Assembly: GCA_029851415.1 (NCBI GenBank)
Contig: CM056743.1
Coordinates: 36,596,714-36,660,713, forward strand
DNA length: 64,000 bases
Origin: Eretmocerus hayati
Taxonomy: Eukaryota > Arthropoda > Insecta > Hymenoptera > Aphelinidae
Reading direction: 5' to 3'
In this document: piece by piece, positions 1-12,680 of the stretch
Numbering within the stretch: position 1 is the first letter of the stretch
Layout of the letters: the number at the start of each line of letters is the position of its first letter
Position numbers and translations under genes: made by a program
Notes under the pieces: generated by a model
The model's input: the letters and a program-made list of their open reading frames with translations, nothing else
Database searches by the model: none
Told to the model about the DNA's origin: nothing

Positions 1-1054
1 GAAGGAGATTACGAATGAACGCAGATGAGCTCGGGTCTAATTACTGTATTTGGTCTCGCTCATAATTAGATCATTTTTATTCTCTTCCTCATTCGGAATA
101 GAGAATCTATCATTTTTCTACAGATATCACTTTTTTTCTACTATGTATAGTCCCCACTTCTATTCCGTTGAGCCCTCGAGCTTTCGTGCCAAGTTTCCAT
201 CTTGAAGTTGGTTATTATATCCCTGCGTGCAAGTTATCATTACTTTTCGTTCAGTGTTCTACGGTTGTTGGAAAGTGAGAGCCAGTCGATTATCTCGAAA
301 GAGTGTGTGTTTCGTCTTCAAAGCGCGAATTATTTCAGATGCTGCGCCATCCATATATTTCACTGACCATCAAAGCTATGCAATTTGGCTGCAGGCTGAA
401 TACGGACAGGGGCTTATTACCAGATACAAATGTTCTATATTTCATCACTGCAAAGCAGCTGCGTGCACTTACGAATTATTCTTGATTAATCGAAAATGTC
501 TTACGGCTACCTAATAATATCGATCAAGATTTTTCGAGATTAGGATTTTCGGATGCCCTATGATGGTCTCTTCCGTACTTATGTAGGGTTCAAATTGTGT
601 ATATATCTAAATGTGCCTTGATATAGAAATGGCGTTTCACCTGGCCAAAATTTGGTTTAAAATTGTTTAGTTTGCAGACAAAAAACTGTGTTCAAAAACT
701 GGTCATTCTTCGGGCATTGTTTGGACAGACGAAACATCATTTCTACCGGGGTGTCAACTCAAACAATTATACAAACTGTATAATCATAATCGAGCAATAA
801 TTATCTTTAGTTCAATTCAGGGGTGATCATGAAAATATGACGCTCGAAACGTTAATGAAAATCACGATAACTAATATTAATGAATCTCAAAAAGGATAAC
901 CAGAGACCCAACATTAGTTTCGGATTGTTTCGAACGCACAATTTTGAGAAGTAGACCAATGGGTGGTTTTTCAACCAGAGTAAAGATCCTTTGTTCACAG
1001 TTTTTCTTATAATTTGAGTTGAAAAAGACGGACGGGTTTGGTGAATCGTGTGGA
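1..1054. other. Non-coding, unique-looking AT-rich sequence
   Basis: No recognisable gene, RNA or repeat. Reading frames here are all under 100 codons, overlap on both strands and show no domain motif. Some A/T runs are present but no phased tandem repeat was found. Confidence 0.6.
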
Positions 1055-1245
1055 GGGCTATCCATAATTCAAAAGAAAGATCTCCGAATTTCTCAAGTTT
1101 TGTGCACGAGACAGCCCATTGTCCGTTCTAAAAATCTAAAAATTGTGCGAGGGAAGGAGGCAGGTCCTATATCATATCATGAAATTCACCACGTGATTAA
1201 ATCAAGTTAGGGGCTATCCATAAATTTTGTGGATAGCCCTTAACT
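1055..1245. repeat. Paired GGGCTATCCATAA motif with terminal hairpin
   Basis: The 13-mer GGGCTATCCATAA occurs at 1055-1067 and again at 1211-1223. The second copy is followed at once by its own inverse (1230-1239), giving a 10-bp perfect stem with a 9-nt loop, extendable imperfectly to 1205-1245. From memory, similar 'ggctatccataaa' words recur as ends of dispersed repeats in arthropod genomes. That makes this a probable decayed mobile-element fragment, but the class is not determined. The sequence between the copies has no coding signature. Confidence 0.45.
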
Positions 1246-2782
1246 GAAATTTTTAGGGCATACCCCCTACAGAAGTACGAAATTTCCTCATCACCAATAA
1301 GGATCGCTTTTAAAAATCTGAAAAACACAGACGTTGCAATCGGGCGTTTTTGCCAGCAGGGTACCATGTTCGCATTCATGCACGAATACAAGCTACAAGC
1401 GCGGTTTATCAAAATATTTAGCGAGTATGCGAATGGCAGAGGGCAGGCCTGCATGCTCCATTGATCCGATACAAAAGCCTCGCGATTTATGCGGCACCTG
1501 TAAATCCAGCCGCACATCTAATGCAGATGCGATTCTATAGCCATACGTACACTGGATCCAGAGGGCCTTGACTTGAGAGGGGTAAAACACGTCCCGCGAG
1601 CAAGATAGATGCAAGGGAGGGTCAAACTGTATAGAATGGAATATGTGTATGTTTGCGGATGTTCGTGTGGACAAAGTATGTACAGTATCGGTTTCTGTGA
1701 AGGTTAGGTACTACTGTTAGTACTGTATCGTTGTCATTTGCTTTGAAGCATGCCCAGGAAAGTACGAACCATACGAAGTGTAAGGATATTTACACCAAAC
1801 GAGAAAAATTGCAATTTTGCTGTAGTGAGCCTTGGAGTCGGTGTACCAGCGTTAAGCTCGACGTTGAGTGCAACGATACCATTTTGCACATTCTTTCGCG
1901 CCCTCGCTCGTAAAAAGACTCTTCGCTATGATGCGTTACTTGTAATACCTATAACAACTGTACATCTATAGAGGAGTTCATACATATTACTACCAGAGAG
2001 TATTTTGCTGACTTGGAACAAAGACGGTTATGAATTGGATGATGGGATGAGAAGGATCTTGAAACTACTCGCTCTTGAGGTGTGGTTCTGGTGCGAAATC
2101 GTTGAGAGCAAAGAGCTACAGGTAGTACCTATTTCTCTCTACGTATATACGCTTGCGATTCGTCGTAATAGAACTTGCCTTGATGGCTCAGAGAACTTTC
2201 ATCACGGTGCGGTGTATTCGCGGGTATTAGTAACGATTCTCAGCTCAATTCTCGCAATGTTTCTCAGAGCCTGCAGAGCGTTGGAAAAGTTTGCGGAAGC
2301 GATCTGATGTCGATGCGCGTGGTTTTGCACCGTCTTGTTCAACTGGAATTGAAGTCGTCCATCGCTCAATTTAACTTTTTAGTATCTTTCGATGAAACAG
2401 TTTCTTGCTCACGGTACAAATATGTTTTCAGAATCTTTCACTGTCTCTCTCTTTCGGTCAGTTTTATTACCACGAGTTGGATGCGTTTTCTTATGCTTGG
2501 ATATGATTTCAAGATTCGTTATCTTTATCCATTCCAGTTTTATTCTTATGACTTTTCAGCTATAATCTTCTCAAATCTACTCTCACATGATTTCGTGAAG
2601 AAACTCCTGAAATAGAGTATTTCTTGTATACAGTTAAGTTTGATATATAATCAATGTTTGATTCTCGTTCCTGCGTGTTTGTGAAAATGACTGATTCAAA
2701 GAAAAATGGATCTTATAGCACTCTAACCTGAAAAAAGCAATTTTGAATATGATATTTGGATTCTCGTGCTATTTTTATATCG
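1246..2782. other. Non-coding stretch
   Basis: No gene or repeat recognised. Frames of 100-106 codons exist on both strands (for example 2005-2307 and 2307-2615 on plus). Their translations show no known motif and random-looking composition with clustered Ser, Leu, Arg and Cys. I treat them as chance ORFs. Confidence 0.55.
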
Positions 2783-2895
2783 TATGAGGCTGCGTGCAGA
2801 TGGGTAGTTTTGTTACGAAGGACTCATAGCACTCGCTTCGCTCGAACCATGAACAGTCCTTCGTACAAAACTACCCATCCACGTGCAGTGTCATA
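2783..2895. mobile_element. MITE-like 113-bp inverted-repeat element
   Basis: Two arms of about 41 bp (2783-2824 and 2855-2895) are inverse complements with a few mismatches and indels. Inside them the stretch GATGGGTAGTTTTGT plus ACGAAGGACT matches almost perfectly. The 30-bp centre is itself symmetric around CACTCGCTTCGCTCG. The whole unit would fold into one long hairpin. Structure and size fit a miniature inverted-repeat transposable element. I could not fix a target-site duplication, so the superfamily is left open. Confidence 0.65.
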
Positions 2896-3197
2896 ATATA
2901 CTATTTGCTGAATCGAGACCAACGCGAATTAAAGTCAGAGCTCTTTAGTTGAGAACTAATCATGATCATTCCATTCTTTTCTTTCGTCTGACGACCGTCG
3001 AATAATACACACGTACAACAATTTAGTCTCTCGAGGAATACAAGGAATGAACTAAGAAGTTAATTGAGGTTATGCACAAAGGTCACTTCTTAGATTGTTA
3101 CTTCGGAACAATCTTATCTGCGATTCCATCTCTTTTGTGCACGATCAATGATTGATGTAAGCTTAAATTGATGAAGTCTTCCACCCTTATTCAGACC
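2896..3197. other. Non-coding spacer between two MITE-like elements
   Basis: AT-rich sequence with no ORF of note and no repeat recognised. It only separates the two inverted-repeat elements. Confidence 0.6.
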
Positions 3198-3200
3198 TTA

Positions 3201-3475
3201 GAGCGTGTCCACAAATCTACGACATGCCATGTGATCGCGCAATGCCAGCCCGCGATGCGCTAACACGCGATGCGGAACAGGCCAACTTCGTGTAGTTCTA
3301 TGATTTTCGTGCGGGAAGTGAGAATCTTGTACTTACGTCATCTAGAAGTTGCGATGGGAAATGAAAAACTCAGTTCCCGAACAAAACAAGTGGAACTGCA
3401 CAAATTTGACCTGTTCCGCATCGCGCGATGGCATTGCGCGATCACATGGCATGTCGTTGATTTGTAGACACGCTT
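3201..3475. mobile_element. 275-bp non-autonomous DNA transposon with long TIRs
   Basis: The ends are inverse complements over about 75 bp at high identity. Both arms share the phrases CGACATGCCATGTGATCGCG, CAATGCCA and CGCGATGCGGAACAGG. Weaker inverted similarity continues almost to the centre near 3340. The element is flanked by TTA at 3198-3200 and TTA at 3476-3478, consistent with a 3-bp target duplication. A TWA 3-bp duplication is typical of PIF/Harbinger elements, so that assignment is plausible but unproven. The 65- and 84-codon frames inside are by-products of the arms, and no transposase is present. The left arm carries a 14-16 bp insertion relative to the right. Confidence 0.7.
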
Positions 3476-3478
3476 TTA

Positions 3479-4483
3479 GGTTCACAATCAAAGTATTATA
3501 GACCAATAAAATCTCATACACTTCGTAATGAGAACTCATATCGTTCTTCAGACTTTGCAGCATCAAATCAGTCCAAAAGTACACTCTGCAAAACATTTTC
3601 TTAAGCAGCTCTTACCAAGTTGTACAACTGATCGCCATATATTTCTTCGAATGTCTCGATCCATACACCCTTCTGTTTGTACCCCATGTCTTACCAAACC
3701 CTATAAAAAGGCAAAGATCACGACAAAATAAAAAGAGGATGTATTCTTTCATGATAATACAGCCAGCAAGTAACACATCGAGTACCCAGAGAGCTCAGAG
3801 CAAACACGTATACTTTATGGCTCCGGTTCGCAAATGTACCTGTACACCACATATATAGAGGACCTTCCGATCACGACGACTTCAGCCCGCGAATGCATTT
3901 CACTGCCTCCTCGTCGTGTATCTATATGGTGTATGTATGGTATACATACACCACACGTTTGGCTGAACCCGTGAGCAGTATGCGATGGGGTCGAGGCTTT
4001 ACAAAGCGGGGAACATTGGAACACACTCAAGGCCTTAATACGCGCTTAATTAAGTGCTCGGGGGTTACGGCCCGACGTGCACACTGACTGTATAGAGCAA
4101 AACTCTACTGTACTGTACTGTGCTATGCATGCCTCCGGGGAGGAAAAAGCTTGCAACCGAATGGATTGCCGTGTACCCGTCTCCCCTCGAGTTCGTGCCA
4201 ATTTTAATGAAGAATTTCTTTGAGTGTTCATATTTTTGAAGGGGGAAAAATTGAAATTGATAGTTTTAATGGCTTGTATGAGTATTTGTGTGTGCTTAAT
4301 TTTTGTGAGGTGCCATGCCATAAGAGAATGCACAGTGCGCCCCACGTTTAGCAGCAAAAATGACTGATGGGATCAGGACTTTCTTTTTTTGAGTATAATT
4401 TGACCTAAAGAATTTTACAGAGTCGTCAGATTAACCGCTCAAAAATATTTCACTACGAGTTTATTTTTGTTAAGAGTGTTACA
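3479..4483. other. Non-coding stretch
   Basis: No gene recognised. Short local symmetries (for example a TGTATGGTATACATACA near 3935) and TACTG iterations near 4105 are present. Small frames on both strands overlap and look non-coding. Confidence 0.5.
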
Positions 4484-4572
4484 GTGACGAATCACCACGA
4501 AGATTGCAAATTTCAGTTATCTTTTCAAAAGATTTCATTGGATCTAGATGAGATTCTTACTTCATTTTACAG

Positions 4573-4624
4573 AGCTATTCAACAATGTCATCCAGGTGTA
4601 AAAGTACAACCTCTCATAGCCAAC
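4573..4624 (+). other. Possible micro-exon (splice-signal bounded), unproven
   Basis: A pyrimidine-rich tract ending in TTTTACAG (to 4572) is followed 52 nt later by GTGAGT (4625-4630), a strong donor match. The segment lies in a 62-codon frame (4484-4672) reading ...AIQQCHPGVKVQPLIAN... with plausible codon composition. No family is recognised, and a bounded 52-nt window of this kind is expected by chance many times in 64 kb. It is listed only as a candidate. Confidence 0.12.
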
Positions 4625-4672
4625 GTGAGTCACTCGCGACAGGAATTAGCGTCACTCTTCTCGCGCCTCTAG

Positions 4673-7600
4673 AGGTGTATGTGATCGATAGGCCACTCAA
4701 GCTTTGGTATGCAGAGAGTTAGAGATATTTCAGAGGTGTAAAACTATTGCTACTCCGCAGAGACAAAGAGCGTTGCTGAACAGTGAAACAAAGACGGATT
4801 ACGGCTTTATTCGCCGCGAAAACGAGATGAGCGATGAGCCGAGGGAGTAAATGTTAAGTCTCTGGCTGGGGGAAACGGTGAAAGATCATCAAAAAGAGAA
4901 CGTTTGAGATACAACGCAGCCTTAGATATTTTGAGCGCATTATTGGACGTCACTGATATCATATCACTTGTTGAGGCAAGATGTTCTGATAAGACCTCAG
5001 ACCCCATTCTAATGTGGTTCTATCGCGTGGAATAGGAGCAGGTTCCACAAAAACACTCGAAAGATGTAATGAAAGGAATCGGTCACTATATTCAACTAGA
5101 AGGTGTAGTACAGGGAATTAATTTCAGTGTACTATGATAATGGCCGTAAATCAAAATTTTTAAAATTATTTCAGAGCCAATATTCTTATGAATAAATACG
5201 AACCATTTCAGTTTAATAAAATGTATTATTATGTTCTACCTAACCCTCCCTTTTTTCTCATATAACGTCGTATCCCGTTTTTATATATACAGATGATTCA
5301 TTTATTGCTGAAGAAGAATCTTTTTCATTTTACGAAGTATTTTTACAGATTTTTCGTTTCTCGAAAAACCATTAACCTCTAATTGCGAGATAGTTTCATC
5401 TATCCTCCCAAGACAGGGAGGAGTTGTCAGCTGTGGGACACTACAGCCATCGCTTGAACCACGGCTTCTTGTGCCGAAGGAGCCACGCGAGTCGGCTGCT
5501 CAGCATACCAACTTATTCGTTTGACGTGGTCGTCGAACGGATATCAACGCTGACAGGTATTCCGCTTTCAAACGGTGTATCGGAGACAGCCACCTGGTGG
5601 CAGTTCGAATCAAGATGGCTGATGGATGAATTGAGCGGTTATCGGAGTTGCACTGTACTACGCGAAGAGGCCCGTCGCAGTTGAAAGTTGTGAGAGAGTC
5701 TCAAACGATAACCTGCGATACACCAATGGATTTGGAACCCCAAGTGTTTGAACATTGGTTCGATCGATACAAGATCAGACGCTGGTTTTTTGTATGTAAA
5801 CGAGAATGTGAAAATTCAGAGGATAGTTAATACGTTATTTTTGGACCGAGCACTGCTAATAATTTCGCGGCAGGCGGCAATCCTTGGAGCCCTTGACATA
5901 TCCCAATGTAATCAATAAGTTATTCGTTCTATAATGTCTGTAAATGATATCGTAAGTCGTGGGAGCGAAAAAATTCAATTGGAAATTAGCCTCTACGCTA
6001 CAATAATCATTATCGAAGAGTTGAAAGACATTGATTCGAGAATGAATTTGAATGAATGTTATCATCATGCAGATAACGAGAAATTTTCTGGAGAGCTATT
6101 CTTCAGCCACATGCAAATCTGCAAGCAAATTGTCAATTAGCAAAAGTCATGGAGAATCACGATAATAATCGTTACAGACGGGAACCGATGCGTGAGAGAA
6201 GTTTGAGCACGATGGCTCAAATACTCTGGGTTCGCACGATTAGCAAGCTCGCCAAACGAATAGTTAGCTAAGAGCAAGCCGAGTAGCAAGCGCAGCTTGA
6301 AGTGAGAATCCTCAGCCGTGATTAGTCAACCAATACAATTTTGGCCAGTGCGGTGAAGATCGTCAAATCGCACGAGAAAAGGATAGAAATAACAACGACC
6401 GAGCATTTCACGCTGAGCAGGCAGTAACATAGTCGGTAGTACCTGTTGATGTTACTAATTTCTTACGAAGTAAGTTTGCAAAACACTTCGGATCGCTATT
6501 TGTGAAGAGTTCCGTAATCAACTCTGATAAACATCAAAAGTCATTTGGATAACACTCAAAACGGTAAGGGCGTTACTTTCCCACGAAAACCCGCCAAATT
6601 TAAATCGACCACAGCCAACTGCACGAGCTGATGAACAGCCCGATGATTCCAGAGTTAGCGCTGCGCCACCACCAGCGACCATTTGCAACTCGTACGTATA
6701 CTGATGTGTGTGTGGTTTGCATGTGATATATAGAGAGTATTGAAATTGCGACACTGCACGCCCGAAGTACAGCTCCATTCTAGCGTATGATTCGAATTTA
6801 TGTATACAGTCATTGCCTTCTCATGCGAGGAAACCATATCGATGTCGTCGTCACATGTATGATCGAACTGATTTTAAAAAGATTGCGAGAGTATACGTAT
6901 TTCAGTCTGATGCCGGTGACATCGATACCTGTGCAGATGTTTCTTGATATGTTTCAAGCAGTTGTTCAAAATTTTATCTGAATAAAACAAGTTTTTGTGG
7001 TTTACCTTCGATTAAAATTTAGGATTCCAAGCATTGAGTAATTCAAGATATCAGGAAATTTTTGCAAAGCTCTGTGGAAGCTCTTAGGTTACTTCTAAAG
7101 ACAGCTCGTAGGAACTTCCTAACCCATATCCATGGATATTCCTGGAGAATCCTGAAGATTTTTCCAAAAAAGTATCGGTTATTAGTTTGGATTTATTTTT
7201 AAAAATTCCCAAAAAGTTTCGAATCAGGTTCATAAGACTTCATGACGAATGATCAATCGACATAATCTATCCAAGATTTTCAAAAAAATTTCCATGAAGT
7301 ACATTCTCGAGATGTCCAGGAGTCAAGAATTTCGTTTAGACCGTTTTCGGATGCCTTGGTGCAGCTTGGGAGCACTTATTCAGAAACATTCATGATTTTC
7401 GATTGTACCACCATAGAATGAGAAGAATGCACTGAAGCATGTAATTTTCTTCCCTCGTGTGATTTACAAGCATACTAATCACACCAAAACCAATTGGCTT
7501 CAACGACCTATAAGCTCTTCTAAATCTCCTACGGTGTATTTTCGCCCAAAAATACTCACGAGATAAGTTTAATTTAGTTCACCGCGAAACCCAAGGTCCA

Positions 7601-7906
7601 ATATTCGGTTCTCTCATCCACACAATGAATATGACACGCTTGAAAGTCTCTCGTCAAAGCTTCTATGATGACCAAAGCGAGCGTGAGGGTCGATTTATAA
7701 TAAGGGGTCACTCTAAGAGAAGCTGGGACGAACATAGGAGTGCATCGGTCAAGGCAACTCTAGTACCATATAGTCCAACGCATTAAAGCTCGCATTAGAG
7801 GCTGCGTGGAGGAGCATAGCCCAGTGTCTCTGCCAGAGAACGCCCTCTAATTGGTCGAAATTAGCAAGTTTAGTCATTAGGCGAGTTTCCGCTCGACTCG
7901 TCACAT
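4673..7906. other. Non-coding stretch
   Basis: No gene, RNA or organised repeat recognised. Frames of up to 86 codons at 5424-5684 and 6518-6778 lack motifs and are treated as chance. The part from 5400 to 5760 is somewhat richer in G+C and CpG than its surroundings. It could be a conserved or regulatory segment, but nothing specific supports this. Confidence 0.5.
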
Positions 7907-7917
7907 CCCCCCCCCCC
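7907..7917. repeat. Poly-C run (11 C)
   Basis: Eleven consecutive C residues followed by TTT. Its length in an assembly may be unreliable. Confidence 0.9.
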
Positions 7918-8802
7918 TTTATATCTACCGCCCTCTCCTTCCGACTCTATTCTATACATATATGATATATCTATGAAAAGGTAGTTCGGGCCTTTCTGAC
8001 CACGTTTGGAAGTATTCTGACTTAGCGATACTCTTCTCTTACTATTGAAAACTAAGGTATGTATTTTGTACAGAGAAGCTAGAGAAGAGGCCTCTTTATC
8101 CTCACTGAGGGCAAATGCACGCAGTATACTCGACGAGACCGCAAATAACTGTTTCCGACGGAATTCTGCGGTTTGCACCTTGCCTGCATGCTAGCCGCTT
8201 GATGCGATATCAACACCTCGCACCACTTTGAGTCCATATACGCAATCTTCGCTTATTCTATTGAGCTTGAGAAGATCACGAATGTGCGTAAATGTTGAAA
8301 CTTTGATTGCGAAGATTGGGAAATTGGATCGATTTACGATGTAAAACTTATTGGGGTTGTTGATGTTGTGAGGATATATTGGTTAGGCAACAGGTTGTGA
8401 TATGATTGTGCGGTTGAAGCAAGCTATTTTGTGGAAGAATGTTCGATCAGTAAAAGGAAAGTTGGAGATGATTTTACTAGGGAAGGATCTCTCACATGAG
8501 GTTCAGCGTGGGTTTGCTATGTACAGGATTTATTCACAGATTGAGTTTGAGTGTAATGTTATGTTGCACGTGGTTTTCTTAAGCGATGTATATTACTATT
8601 GTGGTTACACACCAAATGGGTGTCGATTTGAAGATGATTGCTTGAAAAACGATAGACGATAGTTTGTTCTGATCTCCACTACAATTTCTCTTACAACATT
8701 AGCGTAGGTTGATGGTCAAATAGCGAAAACTCAAGATTTTCTTCAAATTTGAAAAATAGTTCACGAGAGGATCTTGTTGGATACTCAAATTTTCAATAAT
8801 TA
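7918..8802. other. Non-coding stretch
   Basis: No gene recognised. A 102-codon minus frame overlaps the poly-C run and reads low-complexity Gly/Ser at its C-terminal end. The 86-codon plus frame at 8402-8662 has no motif. Confidence 0.5.
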
Positions 8803-8841
8803 TCCATGAGTCATTACAATCAAATTGTAATGACTCATGGA
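8803..8841. repeat. Perfect 18-bp hairpin with 3-nt loop
   Basis: Arms 8803-8820 and 8824-8841 are perfect inverse complements (TCCATGAGTCATTACAAT and its reverse complement) around a CAA spacer. Each arm contains TGAGTCA, a consensus AP-1/bZIP site, so two mirrored sites lie close together. It could be a tiny fold-back insertion or an RNA hairpin. The flanks show no longer inverted repeat. Confidence 0.8.
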
Positions 8842-11528
8842 CAAGTGCTATCGTTACGACGTATATGGATATGGATATCATCGCGGCCAATTCGTCCAGT
8901 CATTGTTTTTCTTTTCAAAGATCAAGGGTTGAAAAATCATTTCCATGGATTATGAGCTTTGAAATTCCGCGTATACTCTCAGGTCCAGTGTCGGAGTAAT
9001 CAATACAGTGGGTATCCTCGAATTTTTTTCTCAGAGTACAATATTTGACAACCACAGTTTCCCACAGCTTTCATGACCAGAATGCTCAGATTATATACAT
9101 CCGGAGCCGTGTACCTCCTTCTTGCTATGAGATTTTCATTGAAAGTGAAAATTCTTTACAGAATGCCAACAACGCATCCCAAATCCTCTCTGAATCAATT
9201 TATCCGGGGCCAAAATGTCAGGGGAACATGTTAATTGATCGAATACCAGTGCGGTAAAAGGCCCAGAGTTGAAAATCTGAGTGCCGCATAAACATTTATA
9301 GCAAGAAATTAGCCATGTAATTCATTCCGTCAGCTCGATGGACACCATTCTACCCTACTTGAAATTGATTCATGTTGGTGGAAACAATTATTTCCACTAA
9401 CTTTATGGGAATAGATAAAATTCACGTAGAGAACTTTCCATGTCAACTTCGTCATTTTTGCGATCGATATTAGAGCAAAATGTCAGTTCCGTGTATGTCG
9501 ATTCCGTTGATTCAAAAGCTGTTTCCCGGGATCCTCAATAGAACAAAAATACACGAAAATGAAATCATACTTTTCCGTAAGTTTTAAGAAAACTTGTAAA
9601 TTATGTAAAAATGGCTGAAAAAGTTGTCTTAGACTTGCGGAAACTTAATTTGCAACTTCTGGATTATTGGACACAAATTGTATGAGTTTGCGCGACAATG
9701 CCCATGTCTATAAGTGTCATTTTTCGTGTACTCTTTGCCAAATTTCAAATTCGATTCGAACAAAACTGTCCAAATAAAACGCATTAGAATCATCATGTTA
9801 GCAAATGACTAAAAGATTGTTAATCCGCATGTACTTTGAGAACAAACACGAAACATAATAGCTCTCTCTGAAGAAGCTCGCCAAGCGGTTCTAGCGTAGT
9901 AAGCAAATTAAGAGTAGAAAACGTAGAAAAGCGTTGGATAAAGAGGTCACTGCGCTCGCCGATAGCATGCAGTCATCCACCGACGCCTTGCCATCGTCGT
10001 CGTCGCAGCTGCTGCAATAGACGAGAATACATCAAGTCTCGAGAGAACTGTGTCGAGAGCCGAATTTCGCGACACCCTGTTGATTCTTGCTCTCCAAAGC
10101 ATTCTTCAGACGTCCGCTTGACTCTTGACGATTTGTCGTCGTCGTACGAGGGCAATTATGATTCTTACATTCGTCGATTTTGATAATTCTTTTGCGCTGC
10201 TTATGAATAATATTTTAAAATTTGAAAAATCTCCTTAGAAAAAGATCACGCAGTCCAGAACTTCAGATGGTTTTTCGGTTCGTCGTTTCGTTACCGAATG
10301 CATAACACAATGTCGTAAAAAATGAACGAATGATGAACCGTGAACGACACTACATGCCCGTCACTCAAATTTCCCCACAAACAAATATCATTATAAAGTA
10401 CCCTGTATTGAATATATAGTATGCTTATAGAAGATGTGCAAATCATGCATCACCGGTCAGAGCAAACAAGAGAAGCGACCGGATTCTGCGCTCGCTTGAG
10501 AAATGGAAAAATGATAATTAGTAAACGCAAGAAGGGTCAGAACATCACAAGGGTTATGTGCACGTGTGTATACAGAATCAGCTGTCGCTTGACTATCCTC
10601 AATTATTCTATTAAAAAGGGTTGCAAACTCATTGTATCGCAAGGTTACCTCCCAAAATTCACCGTGGTGCAATAAATTCATCCCCTCTGAAGAGGAGCTT
10701 GCTGCTGGGACATGGTACACGTGCGAATTTTTACGCGTTGCCCTTTTTAGTCTATAGGCTGCATCGATCATTTACACACTCACACACACGTATAAAAATA
10801 GCAGTGGCTAGTTATAGTTGCTTCACTCAAGAGGCCCCCCGCGTTCATAAATTAAGCCAATTATGGGCGTGACCAGCCACGGGGCCCTATTTGAATATAT
10901 GTATACATTCACATCGCACTTTTGTGATTTATTAATCGAAAGCGAGCTAACCTCAAGATTCTAACCTTATAGAATTCACATAGATTGAATAGCACACGTG
11001 TCGTACTATTTGCAGTCTATATTATGTAGTTGCGGTATGTATCAGACAATCGACGTACTCTAGAGTCATCCTGAGCGTACGTCATTTGAAAAATTAAAGA
11101 AAGGTAAAGTTCCAATGTCAGGAATACTTTAATAACCTCGACGGACAAAGAATACTATCTACGTTAGAGACATCGAGATAAGTGCAACTCGTTTTGCGAG
11201 AGACGTCAGTTATTACAAAATTGCAAAAATTAACCATAAAGCCTTGCTCACGCTCATGAGTAGTTCTCCCGCGATTGGTGATGCCATGGCACGCCCGTAA
11301 AACCGTCCGGTTTGTCCGTCCGTTCGGCCGTGCGGCCAATCGGCGCATATTTTTGGTATTTACGACCAATCACGCTCTCAAGCCCAACTCGACTCCCGGG
11401 AAAGACACGACTCAAACGTTATATGCAAGTATAGCTATAACATGCCTAGAACTTTTTGAAGAGAAAATTGCGCGGCAATTTAGCGCTGCCTCGCGGCTCT
11501 GTGCAGTAAAGTCAAGACGGACTGCGTG
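8842..11528. other. Non-coding stretch with small CGT-repeat
   Basis: No gene recognised. A short CGT/CGTCG run sits at 9994-10006, followed by CAGCTGCTGCAATAG. A 104-codon minus frame (10457-10771) overlaps an 84-codon plus frame and has no motif. An AC run occurs around 10776-10790. Between 11240 and 11420 the sequence is richer in CpG (CCGTCCGTTCGGCCGTGCGG). Confidence 0.5.
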
Positions 11529-11552
11529 TATATATATATATATATATATATA
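11529..11552. repeat. (TA)12 microsatellite
   Basis: Uninterrupted TA dinucleotide repeat. Confidence 0.95.
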
Positions 11553-12680
11553 TTTATACACAGTGTTTTGTAGCAGAAAGCATCGCGCTCTCTACACCGC
11601 CAATTTTCAGATTTAACGAGCCCCTGTAACACAACGGATGTCTTGCAAGCATTTTGCGCTCTGGGGCTAATTTTTTAATTCAGATGCAGCCTTTCATTTT
11701 TGTACCGCGTGAGATTGACCCTCACACGAACACTACCCTGTCATTTTCAATTATATGACCATTTTGGATGATGACGATGTAGTCGGTTAGGGCCCGAATT
11801 CATATATTCGTATTTGGTAAGGCCCGCTTGCCGATTTCGCAGATGCATCGCTCATAAAACATAAATCGATCCGTCGTTATGCCCCCTCGCACTTGATTGC
11901 ACTCACTCCAGCGATTTTCAGTTGAAATATTAAAGGAATAAGGGAAGTTTATTTGAGGGGAAGAAAGAGAATTCAATATTGGTAGCTCACGACGTAAAAT
12001 TACGGAGTGGCACTTGCGACTTAATTCGGGCTGTAAAGCTTCTCACGCGTCGTCTCTTGCTGTTCCCTCGTGGCTCGGTACTCGCATATAACGCAGAGTT
12101 CGGACAGTCGAATCGATTCCCGCAGCACAGCCAGGAACCCGGATGGGTTTCTCACCCCGTGTAGTTATCGCACGCCGCTTTTACACGACTTTTCAGCCGC
12201 TGCTGCCGCTACGAAATCGAAATTGAATTATTGATTCGCATGAATTTCGTCGGGCGAGCAGTACCTACCACTTCTGATGCAGGATCGACTATTGACTCGC
12301 TATATTGAGTTGCTCTATTCGTGTATCATGTACTTCTCTAATAGCGTATTTCCTGAGCGCATTGATAGAGTTTTCAATGGGGTAGCTTAGAGTGACACAA
12401 TTAATGAGTATTGGAAAGGGTGAAAAGAGATGCGATAACATCTTTCTTCATTGATTCGTGAAATACTTATATCACAGCCCAACAAGAAAAATGATATTTT
12501 CCAGCGACGGGATATGCACATGCCTCCGTAAAATTATGCGCTGAATCCGAATATGACGTCAAGTCTACCTGGGCATCTCGAAGTTTTCGAGAAAATTGAA
12601 AATTTTACGTCCTAACATGAACTTTCCAAAAATTTCATTCAGGATGTTGATCCCGACCCAGTATACTGTGTGTACACAAG
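11553..12680. other. Non-coding stretch
   Basis: No gene or organised repeat recognised. Small plus frames at 11275-11616 and 11979-12164 are chance-like. Moderately CpG-rich sequence surrounds 12000-12270. Confidence 0.5.
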
